From contig CM055095.1 of assembly GCA_029204225.1 (NCBI GenBank), positions 23,446,026-23,510,025 of the forward strand: a stretch of DNA of 64,000 nt, written 5' to 3'. Below are positions 9,533 to 20,957 of this stretch, one piece after another. Made by a program: the position numbers and the translations under genes. The DNA comes from Diphasiastrum complanatum. Its lineage: Eukaryota; Streptophyta; Lycopodiopsida; Lycopodiales; Lycopodiaceae. Positions within the stretch are counted from its first letter, which is position 1. Each line of letters starts with the position of its first letter. The notes beneath the pieces are model-generated. The model was not told where the DNA came from, searched no databases, and was given only the letters and a program-made list of their open reading frames with translations.

Positions 9533-11730
9533 ATGTTTTTATAGCAATGCTAAGAAGATGGATTCACAGCTTGAAGAAGTCTTAAACCATGTCTTATTGA
9601 CAAAGCTTTTCTCCTAAGAGGTGTGGTCTTTTACATTGAGCTAGATTCAAGGTATGTATTTTTGTCATACATTCATTCAACCAGGATTTGAACTTCAACT
9701 AGGAATTGAATGGAATTACATATTCATGGAAATTGTACATTTTCCTTTATATACTAAAGATTTGATTACCAAATGTGAGGTTTCACTATAACTCCTTATG
9801 GGACTTTAAAGAATACTCCACTCATTCATGGTATTTGTACATTATGTTTGATATATTAAAGAGGGGGGGTTGATAGAAAAAAATAATAATGTGAGATTTC
9901 AATATAAATTTGTATGGACCTTAAAGAATAAAATCCACACACAGACTAAAATCAATAAAAAAATGTTCAATTTACATAATCATTTAGTCATGGTTGTGAG
10001 AAAGAACTTTGAATGCCACATGAACACTCACAACTCTAGCCTATTTCGAGTTGGGAGAAATCAAATTCTCTTGTTCATTCCTCGATCCAAATCAGGAATC
10101 TTGAGCTGCTGAACCACCTAAGCACCTCAAAATATGGGATATAGTAAATTCATTTCCTTCCAATAATCTGAAAATAATATTTTTAGTTGGTGTTACAGTG
10201 TTTTTTTAGCAATACTGCACACTTGGGCTATTGAAGTTCGTAGTTTAGCTTGGGAGCTTAGTGTTGTGTTTGTGTAGTTGAGCTTGCCTTTGACACTTTC
10301 AATAGTTTGAACTATGCCAATTGAATTGATGTGCACCTTACGCCCTGGTTAAGCTTCATTAAGAGAACTAAATTGATTGTAGATTAGTGACAGTATGGAA
10401 GTTTTCTGTTAGAGTTTGACATTCTGTAGTTGAACTGCTAGGAATATGTTGTGTGCAGTTGGACGCTCAGTAATATAGTAGTGTAGATGATCTTGCATTT
10501 GACATTTTTGTAGGAAAAAAAGTAATTATTCTTCCACAGAGAACACGATGCAAGTTTGAATAAATCAAACTAATATCAATTTCTTCAATCGTGATTTTAT
10601 CTGATCTATGTACTAATAGAATAGTATTTGTTCTGATTGAATATGCGTGCGAAAATTATATGCAGAAGTAAGAGACAACTCAAGACAATTTAGACAATAA
10701 GAAACTATTGATCAAAAATGAATTTATATAACTATGAGTCTGATTCATCAATATACATCTCTTGTTGTCTTATCTCGTTGTTGTGTCTCTGATTGAGTGA
10801 GTTACAACGAGTAGTGCACATGTATTTATATTGCTACAAGACAGGTCTTTTGGCCTTTCAATGCACTAAAACAATAGATATCTAACCATTTATGATGGTT
10901 GATATCCAAACAAACACTCTGTTTCCAGGCTTGAATAAAATCTATTCACGAATTATTCGCGACAGTCCATCTCTTCGTCTCAACTTCTTGTTCCACAAAT
11001 TGTTTGTGAAACTTGTCTCTTCATGACATTTTCGTCTTTTGCAAATTGTTTGAGACAGATGACAATTCTTGAGCTTGAAGAAGAAATCTAGAATATTTCG
11101 CGAACTGTTCGAGATAGTTTCATGACAAGTGAGCTTGAAAAACAATCCAGAAGATTTTGCGAATTGTTCGTGATAATTTTGCGACATCTGAGGCTTGAAC
11201 AAAATATTTCACAACAAGATTTTGTTCGCAAATCTTTCGAGCTTCAAACAAAAAGCCACGAGCTTCTACAAAAATCTATTCCAAGAACCTTTGGAGTTGA
11301 CTACAAGACAAATTTCGTGAATTTTTTTGAGTTGGTCACGAATAGATATGTTTCGAGTTTGCGTTTGTTTCTTTCTCATCCTTTCAAGTACACTGCGCGC
11401 TTTTGTTATAGAATCAAGATCTGTTTGATCAGTTGTTCTATAATTTTTGAACTGGAAACAATGAGTTTGGCCAAGTTTAATTGCTTATTAAATTAAACAA
11501 TTTGAACAGTTTAATTGATGATGTAGAGTAGCATTGGATTTGGGCGGGCTCCCAAATTTGAATTGGAAGCACATGGTATACTGAAAAACAAGATCTTGAG
11601 ATTAGACTATAATTTGCACATTTGAATGTGCCTCTAAAGTAGTAATAGGTATTGTAGAATACACACGTAGCTAAACCTAAAGCAGTGTTTGCAAAGAAGA
11701 TTTGAGAACTCCTAGCAATGTGAGGAGTTT
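9533..11730. other. AT-rich noncoding region with short palindromes
   Basis: No convincing gene. Around 10950-11260 there are repeated variants of GCGAATTGTTCG and GAGCTTGAA, giving local inverted-repeat character. The ORFs in this stretch have no recognisable motif and low-complexity composition. Confidence 0.5.
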
Positions 11731-11960
11731 CATTTCATTCTTTACATCCTTATTTGCCCATAGATAGTCTTTTGTAACAGGCAAACACGATCAATCCCAT
11801 CTTCAAATTCTTGTGACTGAGTCATGTGTATGACTTCCTTCAATACCCCATTGAGAAATGCAGTTCTGACATCTGATTGCCAAACAGTCCATCTATGATG
11901 CTTTGCTATGGCCAGCATCAGGTCTGATGCTCCCCAACCATAACGAACGGTGCACTATTT
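11730..11960 (-). pseudogene. Copia reverse transcriptase relic
   Basis: On the minus strand a short segment reads WQSDVRTAFLNGVLKEVIH and then CLLQKTIYG. This matches the Copia RT block with the pattern DV-TAFLNG-L-E and the later KS-YGLKQ block. Only about 70 residues remain, the catalytic YVDD block is absent, and no flanking domains are seen. A very old fragment. Confidence 0.75.
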
Positions 11961-12630
11961 TTCAGGTTGTTTCACCTAGTGTCGATGTTTTCTTAGTTGC
12001 CTCAACATAAACATCCTTTAAAGTAGAAATACGTATTCTTGGTTTTGATAAACCTTAAATTAGACTGAGGCTTTGAGTTTAATCTAGTAAGATGATTGAC
12101 TTTCAATAAGTTATTATATTGTTTCTTGTACATCAAAGCCATATTTCGAATAGACGTCCGCACATGAGACATGAAAGATGACAATCCTGCTTATTTCAAT
12201 AACTCGTATATGGATTTTTAGTTTTGATAAGGGCTATCAGGCCAAGCACGCAAAGTATATTTCTTATTCAAATGCACATGGTATACTGAACAAGTATCAA
12301 GATCTTGAGCTTAGATAAGAACATAATTTGCACATTTGAATATTCTCTCATAGTAGTAATAGGTATCATTGATTACATGTGCAACCAAAAAATGTGTGTG
12401 AGAAGTTGCAATATGAGAACTTTGCTTATTTAATGGTTGCTTCACTGCATGTCGATGTTTTATTATTTGCCTCAACCTACATTGTTATTTTCATGATAGT
12501 TTTTTGTTAAATAGTAGTTGATGTTGATTGCTTAAAATCAAGGTCCATGTTTTGTTGGGCTTGTTATTAGACCAAGCATAATAAGGGGTATGTTCTATAT
12601 GGGTTAGAATCAAACTAAGCTGAGTATGTT
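11961..12630. other. Unassigned AT-rich sequence
   Basis: Contains a weak internal similarity (11560-11640 against 12270-12350, around ACATGGTATACTGAA). Otherwise no feature. Confidence 0.4.
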
Positions 12631-14640
12631 TTAGTACATAGTACACATGTTAACGACTTAAATTTATATAGATATAATTTTTTCCAGTAAATTAAATTGT
12701 GAAGTGAAAGTTTCTCAACTCGAACCTGGTTCAAGTTGAGGCTTTTCAATTTCAAACTGCACCTACATATTTTGAGCTTGTTTGTTTCGAAACCACTTTC
12801 GAATTGAGATATCTACACTTACCCAATTTGATGATAGAGAGTATATCAGAAATAGATTGGCTCAGATTGATTTAAATTCAGTAAAATTTTAGGTGAAGTT
12901 TAGATTTAGTTTGAAGTCCAATTCCAATTCAAGTTCATGATCAAGATATATCATAAAATTAGATTGAAGTTGAGATTTCTCAACTCGAACCTGGTTCGAG
13001 TCTAGGTTGATTGATGAACAAGGTTCGAGTTGAGTTGATAATAGATTCTTGTTTAGTTTAGTCTTGTAAGGTTTACTTTATTGATCTCGAATTAAGGTTG
13101 AGTGGAGATGAGGTGAGATGAGTTGAGTTGAGTTCGAGTTCTTGCCAGCTGAAGTCTTGCCAACTCAAGCTAGACTCGAGTTGTGTGTGAAGAAAGACAG
13201 AAACTGATAGCAATCTACATTTACCTAATTTTACTACAAAGATTATATTAGAAATAGATTGATTCAGGTTGATTCATATTCAGTAAAATTTCATGTGAAG
13301 TTTCTTCTTCAGGGTGAAGTTTAGATTTAGTTTAGAGTCCAATTCCAATTCAAGATCATGATCAAAATATCATGAAATTAGATTGAAGTTGAGATTTCTC
13401 AGCTTCAACCTGGTTCGAGTTCAATCTCACCCCACAATATTTGAGCTATAGATTAAATGGGATAAAAGTCTAGGTTGATTGATGAACAAGGTTTGAGTTT
13501 AGTTGATGATAGATTCTCGTTCAATTTAGTCCTGTAGGATCTACTTTATTGAACTCGAATCAAGGTGGAGTTGAGGTGAGTTGAGTTTGACTCCTTTCCA
13601 AATGAAGTCTTGCCAACTCGAGCCAGCAGGCTCCAGTTGTGTGTGAAGAAAGACAAGAACTCATAACAATCTCAAGTTGAAGACTCTAATCTTGTTCAAG
13701 TGGAGATCAAGTTTTGTTGTGTTCATGACAATTCTAAGTGATCATGCTTCATTGCATAATAGTACACCTATTAATGAGTCGATTGAAGACTCTCAACTCG
13801 AACCAGGTTAATGTTGAGTTTGAGTTCAGTATGCTTCATTGCATAGTTGTTGTGTATGCTTCATCATATAGACATGATTTAATGACTCAAAGCTTGTTGC
13901 ATAGTATGCTTTATTGCATACTACACATGTAAACGAGTTAATTTATAGAGATATGATATTTGCCAATAAATTAAGGTCGAATTGAAGATTTATCAATTCG
14001 AGTTGAGGCTCTTCAATTTCTAAGTGCACTCACATAATTTGAGCTTATTTGAAGAGCCTCATCTCGAACCATGTTCGAGTTGAAATATCTAAACTTAGAC
14101 CTAATATGATTACAAAGCTTATTTTAGAATTCGATTGGTTCATGTTGACTATCATCAAATTATGTTGAAGGTGAGATTTCTCAGCTCGAACTTGGTTCGA
14201 GGTCAGGCTCAACCTACAACAATAATAACTTGAACAATACATTAAATCGATTTAAAGTCTAGGCTAATTTATGACTCCTCAATAAGGTTTGAATTGAGTT
14301 GCGGATACATTCTCAGTTAGTCTAGGCTCAAAAATTTATTGAAGATAGAAATTCTAACTAGGCTCGAGTTGAGGTTGATTGAAGTCTACCCAATAAGTGT
14401 ACATAAGCTTCATGGCATAGTACACTTGTGAATGATTTAGAATATCTAGATAATTCAAGTTAATGAAGTTTGAGTCGTGTTCAATATAATTTTCAGTGAG
14501 TTGTTTCATGGCATAGTACACCTGTCAAGGATTTGATTGAGTGCGGTATGCTTCATTGCATAATTGTTGAGTATTTTTTAACATGATTCTCAACTTGAAC
14601 TTGGTTCGTGTTGATGAGTTTTTTGAGTTTCACAAATAAT
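12630..14640. repeat. Diverged higher-order repeat built on a GAACC-TGGTTCGAG palindrome
   Basis: The motif CTCAACTCGAACCTGGTTC followed by its inverse (GAACCTGGTTC is a palindromic core) recurs near 12718, 12976, 13400, 13797, 14063, 14183 and 14590. A unit of about 400 bp is duplicated in tandem (about 12835-13230 and 13231-13640) with a more diverged third copy at about 14100-14400. A second motif, GCATAGTACACATGT, marks larger periods near 12638, 13915, 14415 and 14515. No coding potential is evident. This may be an old satellite or a family of nested LTR remnants. Confidence 0.75.
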
Positions 14641-15058
14641 TTTTACCAAAACATATAGATAGTGTAGGAACAAAGTAGATAGCAAGGATTTAGAACAACT
14701 ATGCTATAAAATATTTAACTAATGTCTTTTGAGATGGTCTACGATATGATGTTGTGCACATGTGCTATTGTCCTATTTTTGTAAATAGTATACTCGATTT
14801 TGACAATTGCTAGATAATATTTTTTTCCTCTTGATGACTAACATGTGATTTGGTGAGAAATTAGTTTTTGTTGATTGAATTATTTGATGAATAGTTTTTA
14901 TTATTTACAAGTTATTAGTACTATTGTTTTTTTAGGTTATTGTGAGTTGATTGTAATATTGAAATTCATTTTGTAGATAATTTGTATTATTTATACATTC
15001 ATTGAAATATGAATTTGAGTAATATTCATAATATATGCTTATTTTTTCAAAATGTACA

Positions 15059-15787
15059 GGAGCAAATACTATTGAAGATATTGCCAATATCATGTTAGAA
15101 ACCGGAGCTGAACAATCTTTGCGTCCAACCACTGTAATAGCTGATCAAAAGTTTGTTGTCACTAAGAAATTTCAGTTGTGTATGGAAATGGAATTATTGT
15201 CTGGTAAAATGGAGTATGAGCTTTGTTTGTTAGTTTGTGATATTGCTAAAGGGAAGATAAGAACAGTGGGTATTATTTTGGACCTAAGTGAGGCAATTGA
15301 TGAGAAAGGAAGTGCATTATTGAAACTTCTTGTGGTATCATCAAAAAACATCATCATGGATAACTACGGGGTAGTATCTTCATACAATATAAACTTGATG
15401 AATCTCATAGAAGATCAATCTAAACCATCACGTGCGACTTTGGGATGGAGTTTAGATTGTGGCATTTCGACATTATCTCATAGCGATATCAGAGATGGAT
15501 TAAAAAATGTTTGTGCTGCAATGAATAAGAAAGATTTGGCTGTTTTAGCTGAAAAAAATAAGAAAACCAAACATGAACTTTTGGAAAACAATAAAAAAGC
15601 TACTATTTTGAGAGGAAAAATGAGTGACCAACCAAAAAAAAAAAATTTCAAAGAAGAGGTGCCTGAAAATATCATAGATGTGTCTGCACCAAGACGTTTG
15701 GCACAGTTGGATTCAACTGAATCTGATTTTCTAAAGAAGTCCATAGCCAAACTGAGAAATACGAGCGTTGTTATCCTCTTGGGATAA
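15059..15787 (+). CDS. Unidentified 243-residue exon-like ORF
   Basis: The open frame continues upstream to 15035, but a canonical acceptor (TTTTTTCAAAATGTACAG) ends at 15058, so the coding part probably begins at 15059 with GAGCAAATACT. It is the longest open frame in the window. The N-terminal half is ordered-looking (ADQKFVVTKKFQLCMEMELL, IRTVGIILDLSEAI, ATLGWSLDCGISTLSHSDI). The C-terminal half is Lys-rich and hydrophilic (NKKTKHELLENNKKATILRG), possibly coiled coil. The stop at 15785-15787 follows VVILLG. I do not recognise the family. Upstream exons were not found. It could be a host exon, a captured fragment, or a transposon accessory gene. Confidence 0.4.
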   Translation, partial: GANTIEDIANIMLETGAEQSLRPTTVIADQKFVVTKKFQLCMEMELLSGKMEYELCLLVCDIAKGKIRTVGIILDLSEAIDEKGSALLKLLVVSSKNIIMDNYGVVSSYNINLMNLIEDQSKPSRATLGWSLDCGISTLSHSDIRDGLKNVCAAMNKKDLAVLAEKNKKTKHELLENNKKATILRGKMSDQPKKKNFKEEVPENIIDVSAPRRLAQLDSTESDFLKKSIAKLRNTSVVILLG

Positions 15788-15954
15788 AAATGACGACAAA
15801 CATATATGTCGAAAGGTGTGTTTTGCCTCGATAAAATTGCAAACCTTTCAATTTGAAGTGCTGCAGTAATATGGTTGCTTCTTTTTTGCAAACACTTGGA
15901 ATCATACCTTTACCAACTGATCTAATTCCATATGTAGAATGGATTCAAGGTGGT

Positions 15955-16190
15955 GCGTTTGGGATGTAGAGTTTTTGGATGTAGGATTCAAGTTACAGAA
16001 TTCGGCTTTTAGGGTATAGGATGTAGGGTTTTTGGATGTAGGATATAGACTATAGATTATAAGATTGAAAGTATAGGATTTGGAATTTTGGGTATAGAGT
16101 TTCGGATACGAGGTATACGATGTAGTGTTTAGGGTTTAGGATGTAGGATGTAGGATTTAGGATTTAGTGTTTAGAGTTTAGAGTTTAAGA
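15955..16190 (+). repeat. Degenerate TTTAGG/ATGTAGG minisatellite
   Basis: About 25 short, imperfect units of the form GGATGTAGG, GGTTTAGG, GGATTTAGG and GAGTTTAG. Composition and spacing (6-8 bp) resemble decayed plant telomere repeat (TTTAGGG). Confidence 0.75.
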
Positions 16191-16469
16191 ACATGAATGG
16201 GTGAATGAATAGAAATGGTTCAGACCCCTCTCATTTTACCTTCCATTCATGAGACTCTTCTCACTCAAACTCTCGTGGATGTGACTCCCCTTGGTACTCC
16301 CTCTGCTATCTCTCCCCCACGTAACATTCGAATTTGTCGAGCTGAAAATTTGGGAATGAGCCTATTTTGGATGAAGAAGAGATTAATCTTATGGAATCAG
16401 GATTTTGAAATTGGGGGTTAGTCCATATAGAGCCTTGTGTAATTCTCGTACAAGATGTTCTTGACCTGC

Positions 16470-16790
16470 AATTTTGAGTGATAAGGTCCAAAATTGAGCT
16501 ACCTCGAGTGATACATTTATCTCATGTGATAAGAGTCAATTCCATCAATAAGAGGTTGAACTCGAAAAATTTGGAATGTTGTATACTTGAAATTGATTCA
16601 ATTTTAGCAATCAATTAGCCTTGTCGAATGATAATGACCAACATTGCATGCTAGGCATTAAATTCAACTAGCCATGTCGAGTGATGAGGATCAAAATTGA
16701 GCCTTCTCGCACGTAGGTATCAAATTCAAGTTACCTCGAGTGATGGAAATAAAATTTGAGCTATCGCGAGTGTAGCTAGGTGCCAATTTC
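16470..16790. repeat. Degenerate short repeats around TCGAGTGATGAGG
   Basis: The pattern CCTCGAGTGAT followed by AAAATTGAGC recurs near 16475, 16500, 16676 and 16735 with variable spacing. No coding signal. Confidence 0.5.
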
Positions 16791-16989
16791 ACACGTGTAG
16801 AGGACCCACGAAGCATGTGATTAATCTCTCTAGAGGATGTGTCATTGCACCAAACAAATGCTTGATTAGATCAAGAATGCTAGATTGCAAATATTAAGGA
16901 AAGAGCACAAAATTCATTCACCAAGTGAACTCAAAACTAAAAATACACAAAATTTCATCAAAAGACTTAGATTCACATTGAGATCAATG

Positions 16990-17170
16990 GCTTGATAATA
17001 CAATAGGTCGAGTTACAAGAGAAATCAATGGATCACAATGATACCTCTTAATGTGATTCAATGAAACCATTCTTGATCAATGGTTTGGTGAGAAGATCGG
17101 CAATACATGAAGATGTTCCAATATGCTCCAATGTGATCTCTCTCTCAATGACTTTTTCCAACTGGTATCA
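16990..17170 (-). pseudogene. Copia RNase H C-terminal relic
   Basis: Minus-strand peptide EREITLEHIGTSSCIADLLT followed by KPL corresponds to the conserved end of Copia RNase H, where the usual pattern is V-T-DQ-AD-(L/F)TK-L. Nothing else of the element is legible except possibly adjoining 3' LTR sequence at 16790-16990. Old and inactive. Confidence 0.6.
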
Positions 17171-17611
17171 TCCATAAGTGACTCTTTATGGACCTAAACA
17201 TCATGCTTTTATCATACATGTGATGCCTTATGCTTGCCTTCTTGTTACATGGAAATTTTACCAAGATTCATATATGATTTTCAATCAATGCATTGTATTC
17301 TAGGATCATAGCATCATGCCATACATGGGGCTTTGTCTTTTTGGGCACCTAATGCTCATGTTTTAGAACTATCCTATTCTTCACAGTTAGGACTCTCAAT
17401 TATAGTTTCATAAGTTAATCAAATTTTGCTCCTTTAGTTCTTCATTTATATATGATTTTTTCCTTTTGCAATATCTTTAAGTTGAGAAATATTGAGTACA
17501 TTCTTACTTTCTTTATTTCTAATTTTTAGTCGAAGAATTGATACACCTCCATGAGATAGCAAAAAGGAAAAGAGGACCATAAGTTATCACAAAAGCAAGA
17601 ATCGACGAAAA

Positions 17612-17938
17612 ATGGCACAATTTGATAGATTGTTCAAAGAATCTTCATCGTCAAGTTCAGGCACTCAAGTTACGTGGGATCCAGCGAAGGTACGATGTAT
17701 TTGTAGTTTGCACATATTGAAATGTAAATTCATTGATTTTCATGTACATGAGATTGTAACATAAAATTAATCATTTGTTATCATTTTGTCATTGCAATAG
17801 TATCAAAGAGAGTACGACAAGAAGACATATTGTAAATGCAAACAATGTAAAGTATTAAAAATTTGAGCGAGACAAATAGTAACAAAACATATTTGGGAGT
17901 ATGGAGAACATGTGGAGGAATAGTCTGCAGTTGCAGAG
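17612..17938 (+). pseudogene. Possible CACTA-type transposase-associated domain, two exons
   Basis: An ATG at 17612 opens a 26-codon exon ending WDPAK at a GAAG|GTACGA donor (17689/17690). A TTGCAATAG acceptor at 17800 starts a second exon in phase, YQREYDKKTYCKCKQCKVL, then an in-frame TGA. Past the stop the same frame reads IVTKHIWEYGEHVEE. The pattern C-x-C-x2-C followed by a His-rich helix resembles the transposase-associated zinc domain of plant CACTA (En/Spm) elements. The splice sites and phase are seen; the family match is inference from a short motif. Confidence 0.35.
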
Positions 17939-18056
17939 GTATATTAAGTTTTCTTTCTTGTAGCAATCTAGTGGTTTAGTATTGATAATTATTAGACAAA
18001 TTGCATTTTTGATGAAAAAGACATCTAACATTTGTGTAGTTTTTCACTTTTGTAGA

Positions 18057-18508
18057 GATGTTGTTTGGTGTCACACTGCATAATTGATGATCTTACAAAG
18101 AAAAATAGGGACATTGATTTTGGATCTTCTTTGGCGTTAGATGATGCCCTAGTTGATGACGAAAATATCCATGATGTCACTAGTCACTATACACCTCACG
18201 TTGATTCTATTCACTCCACCACACTACTTCAACATCCTTCCACATCCTCTGCTCCTTCCATTGGTCCTTCCGAATCCTCTACTCCTCTAATTGATCCCTC
18301 CACGTCCACTACTCCTTTGATAAAAGAACAAGACTTGGACGCATTTTGGCACAATTGGGAAATGAAAAGAAAATGTTGCATACTGTACATATGTCCAAAA
18401 ATCTCTATGATTCTTTGTCTAAACCTGAATGGAGTGAAGACTTCTCGTTTGGCTACAACATTGTTTTTATTAAACCTTAACACAAGTGGTACATCTTTAT
18501 TTGGGTAA
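18057..18508 (+). pseudogene. Ser/Thr/Pro-rich ORF downstream of CACTA-like exons
   Basis: After a TTTTGTAG acceptor at 18056 a frame reads CCLVSHCIIDDLTKKN, then an acidic stretch and a region rich in Ser, Thr and Pro (TSSAPSIGPSESSTPLI), typical of a disordered linker. It could be the third exon of the same element. No transposase DDE domain is visible. Confidence 0.3.
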
Positions 18509-18620
18509 AGATGATTAAAATATTTTCTATCTTGTAATGTATTTTGTCTTGCAAGCAAGTTTTGACTGTACATGTACTAAGTGAATTCATTTGGTTTTGT
18601 ACAAATTATTCTGTAAGATA

Positions 18621-20957
18621 TGTGAGAGATTTCAACAAGTTTAGTAGTTATTTTGGTAAATTGTCAATATGAGGCCAAAACTCATTTTAGATATAGAGAT
18701 AAACTTTTTGAAGTTATATTAGTTTAAAATACATTCAATAGAAACTTTTTGAAAGTGTGGAAAAGTTGTTAGTCAAGTTTGAGAGAGATTCAAATGTCTA
18801 GACCCAAAATAGTAGGGTTTAAATTTTGGAGGGAAAGCCAAGTGGCCAAATAGGCTTTGGACCTGTTATAAAGGATGTAACTCATGGAGAGACATATCTT
18901 CTCTCTTCTCTCTCTCATTTCATCATTATACATGGTTCTCTTTGGGTTCTACTACTCATTAGCGCACTCTCTTGATGATATCTTGCAATCTTGTGTCTAG
19001 AATGCTCATATTTTGCTATTTTCGGTTCCACACATGTGAAATATAGTAGTGTACTATAATTGTATGGAAAAAAACCTATAATTTATGTTTTGGTTCATGT
19101 TTGATCAGTATCTCTTAGAGTTTGCATCTCATTTTGTATGTAGATGCTGATTTTCCTGCATTGGCAGGATTGTTGGTTTGCTCCTTTTTGTAACCAAGGA
19201 TCAGGGACATGGATTGGATCTTGAATGATCTGAAATCCTTCACATGGTATCAGAATATTACACATGTGTGGGCTCGGATTTCAATGTTGATCAATGCTTT
19301 TGATTGTGAATGCTTGTTGTTTGTCAAATTGCCAATCTAGAGCAACTTTTTTGTGTCTAGTTTTTTGATAGATTGTTAAGCAAGCATCCAATCACTCTTG
19401 TGTATCTTTTGTAGATCCATTTATGGTCCTAAAGTACAGTACTTTCACAAATTTCACAATTCTATGTGTTGATTTTCTAGTTAGAAGTGCTAAAAGAGAT
19501 TTGAGAGGTTCCATATATTTGTGATTTCTTCTTGAGTTCATTTTTTGACATTCAAGAGAGTGCTTTGTGCATTGGAACAGGTTGAAAGAGAAGATCAGGT
19601 CACTTCAACATGGCTACATTATGTTGGAAGGCAATGATAGGCTTACATCAAGTAATTATTCATTGTGGAAAGTGAGGGGATGGAATCACTTCTTGAGATG
19701 AATGATGTTTTGGATATTGTTGTAGGGTTGGAGGAGAGACCATCAACTCAACAAGATCAAATGAGGTATGAGAAGAGGGCCAAAAGGGCTCTACACATGA
19801 TAAAGATGAATGTTACCAATGAGCTTCTCAAGGAAGTTGGTAAGTTCACATCATCTTTGGAGGCCTGAGAAGCTTTCAAGAAGCTTTATGAATCCAAGTC
19901 TACATCAAGAGTGCTTACTCTTAGTAGGCAAATATTTCAAAGCTTTCAAAAGAAGGAAGAGATCTGGAAAACAAAGCCTGTTCAATGACTTTGATGGTCA
20001 AGAGGAAGATCAAGAGATTGGTCTGAAAGGGCTTCAATAACACAAAAGGAAAAGTGGCAACTTGGAGCTAGTCAAGAGTATCAAAGGAAGGTAATTTGGC
20101 AAAGATCTTATGGATCTATTTTTGTAGGAGTCTTTAAACTCAAGTAAGCTCAAAGGATCAGAAAGGAATTGTTCAAGTTTACTTTACTTGTTCTATCTCA
20201 TGGTTGAGCTATTTCATGTGGATGTGTGCAGATTGTCAAGATATGGACAAACTAGTACATTGTCTTGCAATATCGTATTGTTGGAGTTGTACTAGCATTC
20301 TTGGCTAGTTTTGCTGATGGAAATGAAGCTAATGGAGGTTCATTATGTCACTCATTCATGGCCAAGTCATCAAGTGTTGATGATATTTTGTGGCAAGATG
20401 GAGATGGAGGCTCATTCATGGAGTTTTATGGTGGAGACATATCAACTTAAAAACAAAGTTGGAGGAGACAAGCAAGCAAATGGTCATCACTCACATTTAT
20501 TGTTTGGTTGCTATAATTTTCTAGAGAGTTCAAAGTTTGAAACGTGGAGGAATATTTCATTCACATTCTATTTGGTTCTTCATATTCTAGTTATATCTTG
20601 ATGTGTAAAATTGATGTAAGAAATAGTGAAGCATCCAATTTGGACACTATTCTCTATATCAACTATGAAAGATACTTTAGAACATTATAAAGGAGATCTA
20701 TACTTAGGATGGAGATCATTCTAATGTTGGATCAAAGTAGTATGGTTAAAACTATGCCAAAACTAGTTGAAGAGGGAGCGTGGTAGATTTCAACAAGTTT
20801 AGTCATATTTTAGTAAATTGTCAATATGAGGACAAAACTCATTTTAGACTTGGAAATAAACTTTTTAAAGTTATATTAGTTTAAAATACATTCAATAAAC
20901 GCTTTTTGAAAGTGTGGAAAAGTTGGTAGGCGAGTTTGAGAGAGATTCAAATTTGTC
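18621..20957 (+). mobile_element. Non-autonomous Copia-type LTR element, pol deleted
   Basis: The 5' LTR spans 18621-19244 (624 bp, TGTGAGAG...CTTCACA). A primer site TGGTATCAGAATATT follows at once (19245), close to the tRNA-iMet complement TGGTATCAGAGC. Interior 19245-20780 has a gag remnant and no protease, integrase or RT. A purine-rich tract (GAAGAGGGAGCG) ends at 20780 and the 3' LTR starts TGGTAGATTTCAAC at 20781, collinear with the 5' LTR for about 177 bp before being cut off at 20957 by another element. The same LTR, in reverse, is at 54799-55434, where it belongs to a Copia element with pol. So this is a deletion derivative of that family. Confidence 0.85.
19611..20040 (+). pseudogene. 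Copia gag remnant
   Basis: Starts within MLEGNDRLTSSNYSLWKV, the conserved gag N-terminus (pattern L-G-NY-W). After a frameshift it continues as EMNDVLDIVVGLEERPSTQQ and later EAFKKLYESKSTSRVLTLSR after an in-frame TGA. The zinc knuckle is not visible. Non-functional. Confidence 0.75.

Noticed and set aside
9450-14640. tRNA gene suggested by repeated GGTTCGA (B-box-like) motifs
   Set aside because: No A box, cloverleaf or terminator at the right distance; the motif is part of a palindrome.
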